A DNA stretch of 41,613 nucleotides from Acanthamoeba sp. SK_2022b (GCA_027943245.1 JANDJZ010000317.1:1-41613), one strand, 5' to 3'; positions 24,201 through 35,099 are shown, numbered from the stretch's first letter. Notes: generated by a model from the sequence alone, not told the origin. A program made the numbers and translations.

Positions 24201-27200
24201 CAGAAGCACTGGTTGGCCGTGCTGGGGTCGGCCCGGAAGGTGGCGTTGTTCCAGTTGACGAACCTGGCGCCGCTGCTGGCCGACGCGCTGCCGCTGGTCC
24301 ACTGCGCGAGGTTGTAGTTGACGATGTCGCGCGCGAATTGGACGCTGCCGCCAGAGACCAACAGCTTGCCCTGCACGACGGTCCTGCCCACGCCGGCCAT
24401 GGAGCCGCCGGTCCAGAGGTAGGTGCCGAAGATGGTGGCATTCCTGCTGCCGGTCAGCGTGCCCGCCGAGTGAGCCACGTCCTGGATGGCGTGCTCGGCG
24501 TCGCCCAGGTCCAGCGTGCCGCCAGAGACGGTGAGCGTGGGGTGGTCGAGGTTGATGCCGTAGTGGAAGACCATGGTGCCGCCATTCACCTGCAGCCCCT
24601 GCGCCGTGGTGTTGCTGAAGTTGACGCCCGGCAGGAGGTGTGCGACGCCGCTGCTGGACGCCTGCAGGAGCCCGGTGCCCTGGAAGCTGCTCCGCACGTT
24701 GACCACGCCGCCCGTCACGCGGACCGTACCGCTGGTGATGCGGGAGAGCGAGCTCAGAGTCGACGTGCCCGACTCGAAGATGATGGGCTGTGTGCTGCCG
24801 GGCTGGAACACGCCCGAGCTGTAGCCACCGTTCGAGATGTAGAGAATCTTGCCGCCGGTCGTCGCCGTGCCGTTGTTGTTGAACGGGATGCCGATGCGGC
24901 CCGCGTCGACGCTGGTGCCCGCGGTGGTGACCACACCGTAGTTGTTGAAGACGCCGGTGCCCAGCTGGTTGATCCGCCTGTCCGTGCCGGAGGTGATGTA
25001 CGACTCACAGCAGGAGAGGCTGAGAGTGAACGTGCCCGACGGGTTGTTGGTGAATCCGCCGCTGTAGACGTTGATGTTGCCGCCAGACCAGGTGAGCTGC
25101 TGGTTGTTCACCACGTGGCAGCTCAGGGTCTGCAGGAAACAGAAACGAGAGAGAGAGAGAGAGAGAGAGAGTTGTTTGAGTTGGTTAGTTAGTTTGTTGT
25201 GTAAGTTGGGTGACTGTAGCGGAAGTGTACCTTATCGGACTGGCCGTAGTACCAATCGAAGAAGTTGCTGTAACCGGGCAAGAGCGAAGCCGTGCCGTTG
25301 TTGATGAGCTGTCCGTTTTCGGAAGGGCAAGCGACCGTGCCCCTGTTCCAGGTCAGGGTGTTCATGACCGTCACCGAGCCCTCGATGCTGACCGTCGCGG
25401 TCGAGGTCGCGGTCGACGAGTCGGTGGAACCGACGGTCAGGGCTCCCACAACGTGAGCATGCTGGCCAAAGTTGATCGTGCCATAGGTCACCACTGCGAC
25501 ACGACACAAGCGATCACAATAACACACACGTGTCAGTGTCTCTACGCGCAACGCCAAAAGGTTGGAGAAGCATGCGACGCACCGAGAGACGGCACGTTGT
25601 TGGTGGCCGCGTCGGCAAAGGTGAGGCTGCCCGCATTGACCACGATGCTGCCGCCCGAGACGAACTTGGCCGCAGACTGCACGGTAGTGACGCCCGTGAC
25701 CGTGATGGAACCGGTGATGGCCACACGACCGGCCAGGCTGACCACGTTGGGGAAGGCGAAGGCGCCAGCACCGGAGATCGTGGTCGAGGGGGCAAAGTAG
25801 ACCGACGTGCTGATCAGCTGGAGCGTGCCCGAGCCGGTGGCGCTGAAGGTGCCGTTGACCTGCGTGCCCGCGGCGTTGATCGAAAGCACCTGCGACGAGA
25901 CCGAGACTGGAGGTGGAGTCGAGAGGTAAATGAAGTTGAGTGCGCACACATGAGCACAGCGAAGCAGAGTGGTGGAGGCATGCGTACTGGTGCCGTAGTT
26001 CACGACGAGGGGAGAGATCTGCACACCCAAGTCCACCGTCGAGTGCGAAATGGTGCCGTAGTTGACCACCTGGCCGCTGCTGGTCGAGCCGTCGATGTTG
26101 AAGCTGGCTGCCGAGATGGCCAGCGTGGAGGCGGCGTCGATGAGGAGGGTGGCGTCACCCGTAAGGCCGATTCCGCCGGCAGTCCACGTGGACGACGGGC
26201 CGCTGAGCTGCAGGGTGTGGGCGTTGATCGTCTTGTAGACGCCCAAGAACGTGGCGCTGCCGTGCACCTGGGTGCGTCCTCGCCCTGTTGGCCGCCCCGC
26301 CCTCACGCGTTAGCTTTCTCTTAAGAGAGTCGTGGTCCACGAATGCGAGATGCCAGGAGGCTTACCCTGAAGAGAGCCACCGTAGAAGGTGAAGCCCTGC
26401 AGAACGGTGATCAGACCATCGGCGATCACGTTGCCGCTGGATCCCGCTGAGCTGCCCAGCTGCATGGAGGACAGGGTCACCGCGCGGCAGTTGAAGTTGG
26501 CCGTGCCGCCCTGCGCCTGGAACGGCGCGCCAAGGTCGATCACGGTGGCCTCGGCTCTGCGGGGAAGCCGCGGTCAGCCATTGTGATAAGCTAGGCGCCG
26601 AGTAGTAGTAGGAGCAGGGGTTCTCGCAAGAGAGTCGTACCTCACGTCGAGCATGCCGGAAGTGATGGTGGTGCTGCCAGTGCCAGAGGCGTTGTAGGTG
26701 CTGGACACGATCAGGGAGCCGCCATTGACCAGCAGCTGTCCCGCCACGGTCACCGTCGACGAACGATCAAAGAAGTAGGAGGCCGTCACGTTGTTGCTGG
26801 GCGTATCGACGCGCAGGACCGCGCCGCTCAGCACGCTGATGGTGTTCCAGTTGGTGCCCGCAGCCACGGCCAGCGTGCCCTGCGTCACGACCACGCTTCC
26901 GTAGTTCTGGAAGTCGATCAGCACGCGGCTCACGGCCGACGCTCCCTGCCCGGTGATGGATCCCCTGTTGACCACCTGCCCGCCCAGCGGACCCGAGATG
27001 CTGCCCGTCGCCGAGAACACGAAGCTACCGCCGGCGACGTTGATGAACGAAGCCGAGTTCGTCAGGACGATGTTGCCGTCCGACCAGGTACCGTCGCGTT
27101 GCTGTGATCATACGCATGGTTAGGAGCTTGGCCCGCATCGCATGGGCAGCGGATAGGGAGGTACGTTGAAGAGGGTCGCCATGTTGAGGGTCTTGGTGTT

Positions 27201-30200
27201 GGCGCCGGAGATGGTGGTCGTGTTGAGGACAGTGACGGAACCCGAACCCTGAATCGATCCTCCGGTCTGGAGGCGTGTGTTTCACCACCAGTTAACACAC
27301 GTCTTCAGACCGCGAGCGACAGACCTGTGGCCAGGAGAGAGAGAGAGAGAGAGTGGTCGAGACGCACCCAGCGGAAGAGGACCACGGGCATGTCCACGTT
27401 GGTGGAGAAGGCGCCGCCAGAGACCAGGAGCGAGGGGATGGTGAAGTTGAGACAGTGGATGCGCATGAGACCTCCGCTCACGATGAACTCCGAGGGCACG
27501 TTCTGCGGCTGCACGTAGAGATCAGCGATACCGCCGCTCACTGCGTGTGCGTGGCACGACGTCGAGAAGAAATGAGTGAGCACGTGATGAGAAGAATGCG
27601 TGCATCATTGCGGTGGGCCAGTACCGGTCAAAGGGTTGCCGAAGTTGGCCAGGGTGGCGTCGAGGTTGAAGTTGGTCTGACCATCGTTGACCTCGGTTGA
27701 GCCGGAGACATTGAAGAGCGAGTCGACGTTCACCGTGCCCGAGAGCACCGCCTTGCCCGATCCGACAAAGGTCGAGTTGGGGAGCAGCGAGAACACGCCA
27801 CCGAGCTGCAGCGTGGCAGCCGGACCGAAGGTCGCCGTGCCGTTGTTGTAGCCGCCGCCGGAGAGGTAGAGCAAACCGGCACCCGTGGCCTGAAGCGTGG
27901 CGTTGGCGTTGTTGCGGAACTCAAACTGCAGGGTGGCCGCGCCGCTGCCGATCGACGAGAAGGTGGCATTGTTGACGAACACGCTGGCCTGACCGCCGCC
28001 ATTGACGAAGCCGTAGGGGGAGGTGAAGTTGAGCGTGAAGGTGGCACTCGCGGGCGAGTTGATGATGGTGGCTCCGCTCGAGCCCGTGATGCTACCAGCA
28101 AGCCAGAGAGCGTCCTGGTGATGGAGGTGGTGGTCCAGATGATTGGCAAAGGGGCTGAGCGTTTGCACTAACAACCGGTGAAAGATGGGGAGAGATGCGT
28201 ACGGCAAAGTTGTAGAGCGTGGTGAGAGTGATGAGCTTGCTGTTGGCCGATGCGATGGTGATGCCGTTGAGGCACTGCACGCCGGAGACCAGGTTGTAGA
28301 GATGACCGCCCAGCCAGTAGAAGCGCTTGTTGGTGATCAGTGGCGCCGTTCCGGTGAGCGTGCCATTCGACAGCGTGAAGTCTTCGTTGGCCAGCAGCTG
28401 GCCGCTGACCGAGTGGGTGCCGCCGAGCACGTAGCCGGGCGTGTTGACGCTGACGGTGCCGCCGATCTGCAGGCCAGTGTCGCGCAGGTAAAAGCCCGAG
28501 GAGACGGTCAGGTTCTGGCTCGTGCGCAGCGTGCCGGCGATGTCGAGGACGGTCGCATCGATGTTGGCATCGTGGAAGTCAGCCGTGCCGCCGGCGGTGA
28601 TGTTGAAGTAGTGGCCGATGTTGGTCTGGACCGAGCCGGCCTGCAGGTCCAGCAAGCCGGTGTTGACCAGAGTCGTGCCAGAGACATCGAGCACAGCGTC
28701 GGCCTGCACGGCCACAGTGCCGTTGAGCACCTGCAGGGTGCCGGCCACCGTCATCACGCTCTTGGCCAGCAGGTTGTGCGCCACGGAGCCTGTGAACACG
28801 AGCTTCGCTCCGGCCGCCACGTCGAACCGACCGGCGTTCTTGGTGCCGTAACCAGAGATCTGCACCACGCCGGCGGTGATCGAGAAGTTGCCGGACTGAT
28901 CAAACAGCGCATTGATCACATTGGTGTTGGTCCTGCAGATGACCATTAAAACAATGGCATTAAAAAAATGTAATCATATCGTAAACTCGGTGAGGGAGTC
29001 TTTGACGCACCCGTTCTTGTACATGCGACCGGAGTTGGCAAAGTACAGCGAGGTGCCGCCGATCCAGTTCAACGAGCCACCAGGCATGAAGTAGAACTGG
29101 CCCGAACTGACAATCGAACCTCCGCTCGTGCCCGCAATGTCGCCCTGAACCAGAAGCCCCCAATGAGAATGTGGGCAAAACTGCGAGAAGAGGAGGGGGA
29201 GACAAGGGGAGCTGCATACAGCGATCCAGGTATTGGTGCCGGCTACGTTGATGCGGCGCGAGTCGAGCGACTTGTCGGTCGTGGTATCGATGACCAGACC
29301 GCCCGAGCACTGCATGGTGCTGGGACCGCCGGCGATCTTGCCTCCCAGCCACCTCGTCTGCTTCGACACCACGATCTGACCGCTGCCATCCAGTCGGGCT
29401 TGGTCCTGCAGCGTCAGGGTGCCCTTAATGCTCGTGTAGGCGTTGAAGATCACTGATCCGGTGGCCGCGATATTGAGGTCGCTCGAGAAAACGAGGTTCT
29501 GGTACGAGGTGAGACTGCCGCCCGTGCAGGTCGTGTTCGGGAGGATGACGCCGAGGCTGCTGACGCTCAGCAGGCCAGAGGCGATCGTGACCGTGCTACC
29601 GAGGCTCTGGATGGACGAGAGCGAGCTGAGGTAGACCTGGCCACCGTCGACCTTGGTCGGACCGGCCACGTTGACCTGCGCCACGATCGTCGTGCTGCCG
29701 CCGGTGAAGGAGAGGGAGCCGTTGCCCTGAATGAAGCTACCCTGCTCCAAGCTGGTGGAGCCCGCCGTGAAGGCCAACGCCGAAAGCACGTTGAAGGTGC
29801 CCGACGTCGACGAGCCACCTCCGCTGAACGCCAAGGTACCAGAAAAGGCGTTGACCGTTCCCGTGTTGCTGCACAACAGTGATTACGGACGTGGCAGACA
29901 TGATTTAGTGCTCACGCACGGTGAGGGAGTAGAGGAGGAGGAGGAGTTGGACCAACCTGAGGGAGGCCGCGATGACAGAGGTGTCGGTGCTGTTGACCTT
30001 GGTCAGGTTGCCCGTGTTGACGAGGGTCCAGCTCGAGCCCAGAAGGTTACCGCCAGCGATGAGGCTGATGGTGGCGTTGTTGGAGTTACGGATCTGAGCG
30101 CCGCCCGAGCCGGTCAGGTTGCCCGACACCGTGAAGTAGCCGTAGTTGTTGAACTGGTGGCCGTTGGAGATCATGCCGGTGGAACTCGAGACCAGCGTGT

Positions 30201-32751
30201 TGTAGGCGACGATGGTGCCACCGCCCAAGTTGCCGCCCTGCCACTGGAAGGTTCCGGTGACGGTAGTGAGACCCGATCCGGAGAGGACACCGCCCCAGGC
30301 CAGGGTGAAGCCGGCCTCGAGGTTGAGCCTGATGCCAGCCTTGACCGAGATGCCGGCCTGCATGAAGAGGTCGCCGGGAATCGTCACGTCGGCATTGAAG
30401 TAGTGCGTGCCGCCTGTGATGTTGAGCGCGCTCGGGAAGCGCATGGCCGTGTTGAGAACGAGGCTGCCGCCGAGGAGCGAGGTGTCGGGCAGCTGCACCG
30501 AGAGCGCGTTGACCGTGAGCGTGCCGGAGCCCTGCACGATGAGCTTCGAGCCGAGAGACGCGATGGAGGCCGACGCAGCGAGCGTGTGGCTGCCGCCCTG
30601 GACAGTGGTGACACCAAGCACGTTGTAGCTCGCGCTGATGGTCGAAGTGCCGCCGTTGAAGCTAACCGAACCCGCACCAGCGATCGACGAACCGGCGTTG
30701 AACTGAGCGGTGCCACCGGCGATCTGCAGTGCGGCAGGGCCAGCCACGTTGAGGGGGCCGCTGAAGACGCCGCCGCCCTGAAGCGACAGGACACCGTTGG
30801 TGACGTTGATGGTGCCCGTGCTTGCGAAGGCCGGCAACAGCGCCACCGTGATGGCGTCGGGAAGGACCAGGGTGCCCACGTTGTTCACCGTCCAGCTGTT
30901 ACCCGAGAGCTGGGCGCCCGTCTGCAGGGTCATGGTGCCGGAGTTCTTGAAGGTCGCCGAACCGCTGCCGGCTAGGACGCCCGAAACGAAGCAGTTACCG
31001 TTCGAGTTCAGGTTGCCGCCCGTGATCGTTGAGGAGCGCACGATCGTGAGCGACTGCTGCGCGTCGATCCTGGCCACGGAGATGGTGCCTCCGCCGAGAG
31101 TGAGGTCGTTGACGAACGTGGCAAGGCCGCTTCCGGAGAAGGTGCCGCCATTCAGGCTGTTGTTGAAGCCCGTGGCCTGGAAGACGTTCCCGACCACGAC
31201 CGTGCCGCTGGTCTGGGTGAAGGACTCAGTGACCTGAACGGTGCCCGTGAGCGTGAGCGTGCCGCCGGCAACAGTGAGCTTGCCCACGTTCAACGAATCG
31301 GCCGAGCCGAACAGGTTGATCTGGGCCGCAGCGCCCGATACGAGGACCTGAGCTCCGAGTTGGGTGATCGACGTGCCAATGCCGATGTTGAGCGGTGCGG
31401 ACACCACCGCGGTACCAGCGTTGTCCAGCTGGGAGTATCTGTACAGAGTGACGCGGAGAATAGCTCTCCGTATTAGCGAACGCGCTTGCCTTCAACGCAG
31501 GTGAGAGCGGAGGCGCAACGTACTGGTAGTATACATTGCCTCCGGTGTAGTACATCGTTCCGTTGCTCACCACGGTGGCACCCACGTTCAAGCTGGACGT
31601 GGCGCCGGCAAAATTGATTGCTCCTGAAGCGGCGATGGTGATGGGTGCCCACGAGTCGCTGCCGCCAGCGATGGTGAGGTTGCCCTGGACGATGTTGAGC
31701 TTGCCCCGATGGCTCATGTAGGCCGATAGGCGCGCCACACTGGCCGCGCTCGAGAGCGAAATGCTGAGCGTGCCGTTGTTGGCGAAGAGGGCAGTCGTGG
31801 TCGATGCGCTGAGCTCGACCGCGTTGGCAATCACGAACTCGCTCTAAACGTCCATAACCCAACAAAGTTTAACGATGAGATATGGCCTCATACATACGCA
31901 ATACACAAAGAGAGAGAGAGAGAGAGATAGCATACCGCCGGAGAGTTAATGAAGGTCGAGGAGGCGCCAAGGACCAGGGTGCCGCTCTTCCAGAGAGCAC
32001 CGTTGTTGACGCTGAGGGTGCTCCCGGCGCCGAGAGTGCGAGTGGGACAGGTAGTGCACTCGAGCGTGAGAAGGCCGTTGATGTTGGTCGTGGTGCTCAT
32101 GCTCAGCGCACCGCCGTTCCACAAGAAAGGGCCGTTGACCTTTCGAGCAGGCCCAAAGAGGGGAAGGGTAAGCAGACAATACCCCATAAACCTGAAGGAG
32201 GGGGGGGAGAGACATACAAAAAGTTGACCTGTGCCGTAAATGTTCGATGAGGCGGTGCCATTGTAGACCAGCGATGACACCTCCAACGAGGCAGGTCTGT
32301 AAGACAGAGCGCACGTGAGGGAGAGTCAGCAAAATATGTCACAAAACAAAGGTAAAAGAGCTCAAAAAAGAAGTCCGGAGGTCTGGAAGGCAGCGGTGAC
32401 GCACGAGGTGATACGAATGCTGCCGGCAAGAAGCGTGACCGAGTTGACGACCACGTTGGTGTTGACGTCCACGGCGGTGGTAGTGCTTGGAAATACAACA
32501 TCGTCGTCGGCAGTGGGTGCGAGGCCGGTGTCCCAATAGGTGTTCTCGGTCCATACGCCCAGATTGGGACCCTTCCACGTCACCGTGGCGCCCGCTGAAG
32601 GCCGGGCAAGTTGAGTGACGATAAGCAGGTAGATCAAGACATGGCACAGCTGCCGGAGGTGATGCTGCTGCTGCCACAGGGATCGGCCTGGTCATGTACA
32701 AAAACAGAGACTCCACCGGTGAGCCAACACACCACTGCCTTGTGACCGCAT
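1..32751 (-). CDS. Giant secreted beta-helix adhesin-like protein, over 10,300 residues, 3' end off window
   Basis: The predicted product is an extracellular or surface repeat protein; adhesion or wall/matrix function is inferred from architecture only. Exons in transcript order: 32751-32731 (tentative), 32649-32405, 32296-32218, 32139-31936, 31843-31524, 31438-29957, 29868-29220, 29144-29011, 28932-28203, 28114-27625, 27540-27368, 27266-27165, 27101-26641, 26556-26366, 26284-25988, 25906-25583, 25493-25231, 25129-22745, 22652-20741, 20656-19866, 19789-7021, 6945-1. Every junction is GT-AG and phases match. The sequence shows endless short units such as WTSGSITGSG and FVNNGTL, with Gly at turns, alternating Val/Ile/Leu and many NGT/NGS sequons, which is the look of a right-handed parallel beta-helix. 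An N-terminal hydrophobic segment, EGF-like clusters and a lectin-like domain are listed separately. The frame is open without a stop from 19,789 to base 1. The gene could be split in a reference annotation, but phase continuity argues for one gene. Confidence 0.9.
1990..5300 (-). repeat. Four tandem repeats of about 830-840 bases within exon 22
   Basis: Two anchor motifs recur in register. The plus-strand ACGTTGGCG anchor (protein RDSANV) begins at 2220, 3048, 3888 and 4725. The anchor for a GG-H-x-CGCG motif begins near 2418, 3252, 4092 and 4914. Spacings are 828/840/837 and 834/840/822, all multiples of three, as expected for coding repeats of about 275-280 residues. The middle two copies (about 3,020-4,700) are the most alike, with long nearly identical stretches around 3,040-3,110 and 3,880-3,950. 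The CGCG pair is one of few Cys sites in this block and may staple the helix. Edges are approximate. Confidence 0.85.
7009..7017. repeat. GA/CT tract in intron 21
   Basis: On the gene's strand intron 21 begins GTACTCTCTCTC followed by a run of C, so a CT tract sits directly after the 5' splice site. Intron 21 spans 6,946-7,020 (75 bases) and ends ATCAATCAG. Confidence 0.7.
11785..12450 (-). other. Concanavalin A / laminin-G-like lectin domain (LamG type) inside exon 21
   Basis: Residues about 6,200-6,420 of the giant protein leave the Gly/Ser repeat pattern. They read GVKGLALASGSG, VDGFVNYNFGQAMTVSFW, a central WTHYAMTFDG with KLYVQGNL, then VDEVRLFNRALSAGEV and GLVAYYGFEEA. The FW strand, the W-x-H-x-A/M-x-F-D-G strand and the DE-V-R-x-F/Y-N-R-A-L-S end are hallmarks of LamG_3 / concanavalin A-like lectin-glucanase folds, which commonly bind sugars or act as structural sandwiches. 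It carries the candidate Cys pair SQCSNYSSPC. Beta-helix repeats resume immediately on both sides, so it is an inserted domain. Ligand unknown. Confidence 0.85.
20095..20286 (-). other. EGF-like pair closing the first beta-helix block
   Basis: Within exon 20 of the giant gene (residues about 3,610-3,675) the protein reads CPYNCSGSGTC, then CTCSSSTMGAAC, then CTSKCNNRGTC and CVCTSTYSGPTC. This is the C-x-C-x(2)-G/aromatic-x-G-x-x-C spacing of tenascin/teneurin-type EGF modules. It follows a non-repetitive strand segment (FDGTLGITYTNDF, FGLISYASYSGEQF) that typically caps such helices. It is followed at once by a new module with GSGGNWFTASCW, STGFVP and DTAIV, which mirrors the N-terminal module of the protein. 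The pair therefore marks the joint between two large repeat blocks. Confidence 0.85.
25147..25171. repeat. GA/CT dinucleotide microsatellite in intron 17
   Basis: Perfect (GA)n on the plus strand, (CT)n on the gene's strand, inside the 101-base intron 25,130-25,230. It lies just upstream of the acceptor TTTCCTGCAG, so it extends the polypyrimidine tract. Confidence 0.9.
27335..27353. repeat. GA/CT dinucleotide microsatellite in intron 11
   Basis: Perfect (GA)n on the plus strand inside intron 27,267-27,367. On the gene's strand it starts about 14 bases after the donor GTGCGT. Confidence 0.9.
31909..31927. repeat. GA/CT dinucleotide microsatellite in intron 4
   Basis: Perfect (AG)n on the plus strand inside intron 31,844-31,935. 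On the gene's strand it starts about 8 bases after the donor GTATGC. Confidence 0.9.
32405..32751 (-). other. 5' end of the giant gene: signal-peptide-like start and first W...W..G..P..D module
   Basis: The coding frame up to 32,637 contains the hydrophobic run HVLIYLLIVTQL followed by small residues (PSAGA), a good secretory signal with cleavage near SAGA. It then enters ATVTWKGPNLG, ENTYWDTG, LAP and DDDVVFP, the opening beta module. No in-frame ATG lies directly upstream because a TGA interrupts. I propose a 21-base first exon with ATG at 32,751 (MRSQGSG) and an 81-base intron (32,650-32,730, GTGTTG...GGCAG). This restores the frame and fits the sizes of the other introns. The signal region is well supported; the exact first exon is not. 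Confidence 0.45.
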
Positions 32752-32792
32752 ATTCCGATCGCATGTAACATGTGCATATAGTAGGTCGACGT

Positions 32793-32808
32793 TAAAAAAT
32801 ATATATCC
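32793..32808 (-). promoter_or_regulatory. TATA-box-like element upstream of the giant gene
   Basis: On the minus strand the sequence reads TATATATTTTTTAA, the most A/T-rich short tract in an otherwise GC-rich stretch. It lies about 45 bases upstream of the proposed ATG at 32,751, which would give a transcription start near 32,770 and a very short leader. Placement is inference from spacing and composition. Confidence 0.35.
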
Positions 32809-33660
32809 GCGCATATGAATTTCGGTTAAAGCACGCCCAGAGAGCGCCGTGGAAATAAGAAACAACTCGGAAGAAAGGATCACCCCAGAAGGGCAAGAAT
32901 TCTTATTGGCGCTACTGCCCCCAACTAAAATGAAAAGTAAAGGGGCATCTCCTGGGCTGCGGTTGGAGGGCCAACCGGAGGGGGAGGGGGTGGATGCATC
33001 CATGGCGGGACACGCCCACGGAAACGAACATCAAGAAGAAGAGGCCAAAAGGAGAGAGAGAGAGAGATAGAGAGAAACCGCTCCTTACGGATATACAAAG
33101 ACGGCTTATAATAGAAGGAGGAGAAGGCCGGATTATAGCGTACCCATTCTTCTTGATGTGTTCCCGCTCAACGCAAAATACACTGGAAGCTCGTTCGCGC
33201 GCAAAAGCTATGCTCCAGGGACTCTAAGGTAGGCAAACGGAGAGCACCCGACCGGCGGTCGTTGGTCGTAGGCGCTTGACGGCGGGAGGTGTGAGCCTTG
33301 GCCGAGAAGTTTTGAACAATGGCCCGTAGTACGAATGTTGCCAGCTACTACTATCGCCTCAGTTCGCCCGCGGCTTCTACGGCAACGTTCTCCCGGCCGA
33401 TCTTAACTCCCATTGGTCATATCTCTTGCCATATTCCCGGGCTGACCAACCGCTTACGCTTTCATTTGCGGCTAGCCAATGGTTGTTCTTTAATTATGAA
33501 TAAGCGCCACAACCGTGGCGGAGAAGCACAACGCATTTTTTCCCTCCCGGCTGACGGTGATTGCTCTCTTGCCTCGAGGCCCCAAACCCCCTTGGTCGGT
33601 CTGCCATCACGGTGCGCCAGTTCGCAAGCACTTTTAGGTTTTGTTGTAAAAACGAAGAAG
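32809..33660. other. Intergenic region between the divergent giant gene and the secreted-protein gene
   Basis: No convincing coding sequence is visible. The region contains a GA microsatellite at 33,052-33,075. Upstream ORF extension of the rightward gene (from 33,319) lacks any domain signal and is judged 5' non-coding. Promoters of both divergent genes must lie here; apart from the TATA-like tract next to the giant gene I recognise no element. Confidence 0.6.
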
Positions 33661-34843
33661 ATGGAGGGACTGCGCATACATGTTACGACCACTGGGGCCA
33701 TAGTAGTAGCGTTCTTCGTCGTGCTGGCCCTGTGCTCGGTGGGTGTTGGAGCGGACACGGAGCCAAAAGCCTACTTCTCGGCCTCGCTGACCATTTCTAC
33801 GACCGCGGATAACATCGCGGGCCAAGCAGGTACTACGTCCTCCGGAAGACTCTACTACGACTCGACCTACGGAGGCATACGCTACGAAGCGCACACCACC
33901 CCTGACCGCGCTGGCGATGGTATGGTACCCTGCACTGTGATCCTTTCGCAAGCACCGGCGGTGGGCCTTTTTCGGGTCGGGTCGGACACTCCAACGGCAA
34001 AGTTGCCGCTGGCCCATTTCGTCCTGGTGTTGCGACTGATCGCTGTTGTGAATTATCGTTCTCTTGTGTGTGTGTGCACATGATTGGGTGCGGTGGTGGG
34101 TTTAAATAGACCCCGATTGGGTCCATATCTGGAACTACCAAGCCGTACACCTCCCCTCTGCTTGCGTGAAACCTACCTTTGTGTTGGCCAAAAACGCTTA
34201 TTGAACGGCTGTCTGTGTGCGGCCGCACAGGGCACCAAGTACACCTTGCTGAAGGAACGAGGTGGAGTTGAATGCATCAATCAGACGGGCTCGGCGATCA
34301 CGCTGCAAAAGATCGTGTGCCCGAGCTACGCTAGCTGCGGCACCAACTGTGTAACAGACTGCGAGAACTACTATTACTGCGACACCGTTGGCTACAACAG
34401 ACGAACCACCCGTCGCAGGTGCATTTGGCTTCTCTCTTGCTCGCATGCATTTGGTGTCTCTTCTACAATGCTGCGGTCCTTCTCCCTCTGCAAGTAACCC
34501 ACCACCAACTACTCCTCCGTATAGGTGTTACTTCAACGGCGACCAGACTGTGGCGAGGATGGAATTCGACGAGGGTACCATACACCAAGCCACTCCTCTC
34601 GGCTGACGCCCCCTGTTCACTGAGGCGGCTCTTGCGCGAGCACTCTCACTCACGCGCGGTATGCGGCGGCGGTTGTTGTGGTGGGACCCGACACACACAG
34701 GGCACTATGAGTACTACGCCTCCTGGGTGTCAGAAAGACGTACTACGTGGACCTTCTCCAGCTACGACCTCAGCCAGCCATCATCCTCCAAGTTCAGCCC
34801 TGGCATCGCCTGCAGTCCTGGAGGCATCTCTGATTCCCTTTAA
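33661..34843 (+). CDS. Small secreted cysteine-rich protein, 224 residues, 5 exons
   Basis: Exons 33661-33919, 34110-34144, 34231-34418, 34525-34574 and 34701-34843 join in phase with GT-AG borders and end in TAA. The start at 33,661 is chosen because it opens a classic signal peptide (VVAFFVVLALCSVGVGA, cleavage near residue 31). Mature features include SGRLYYDSTYGGIRYEA, the tiny second exon DPDWVHIWNYQA, then GTKYTLLKERGGVEC, and a Cys cluster (IVCPSYASC, NCVTDC, YYYC), later RRC and GIAC. Eight cysteines in the mature part suggest four disulfides. The early strand pattern with YD...GG.RYE faintly recalls the LolA/ependymin-like beta fold of secreted lipid-binding proteins, but this is a weak inference; I do not recognise the family. 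A role outside the cell or in endosomes is likely. Confidence 0.8.
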
Positions 34844-34965
34844 TCAACTCAATTTCTTGCCGTCAGAGACATTACGCGCTCTTCCTCCTCTTTTTGAAGA
34901 CTGAGCTTGTGTACGATTCATCCTCATCAATCAATGTACCGAGGTTACCTCCACGGCGGCTTCCC

Positions 34966-35020
34966 CCTTTCTTTTCTTTTCACTCGTTTATTTTTTTATT
35001 TCTTTTTTGCAACGCCCTCT
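34966..35020 (+). promoter_or_regulatory. Pyrimidine/T-rich tract upstream of the TLC gene
   Basis: CCCTTTCTTTTCTTTTCAC followed by T-rich sequence ends about 80 bases before the ATG at 35,100. It is the main feature of the 256-base gap between two rightward genes. It could be a promoter element of the TLC gene or part of the 3' end of the preceding gene. Function unproven. Confidence 0.3.
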
Positions 35021-35099
35021 TCGTCGTTGTTGCTCATTGCGGGCTTCCCGGTGCCGTTTGCTTGAAGCGCGGCGACAAAAGACGAGCGCACCACCATCT

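Noticed and set aside
32362..32637. Translation start at the TTG at 32,637
   Set aside because: Non-ATG starts are not expected for a eukaryotic gene, and the hydrophobic signal begins upstream of it in frame; an upstream small exon is preferred.
33319..33660. N-terminal extension of the secreted-protein gene from ATG at 33,319
   Set aside because: It would bury a clean signal peptide over 110 residues inside the protein; the internal ATG at 33,661 explains the sequence better.
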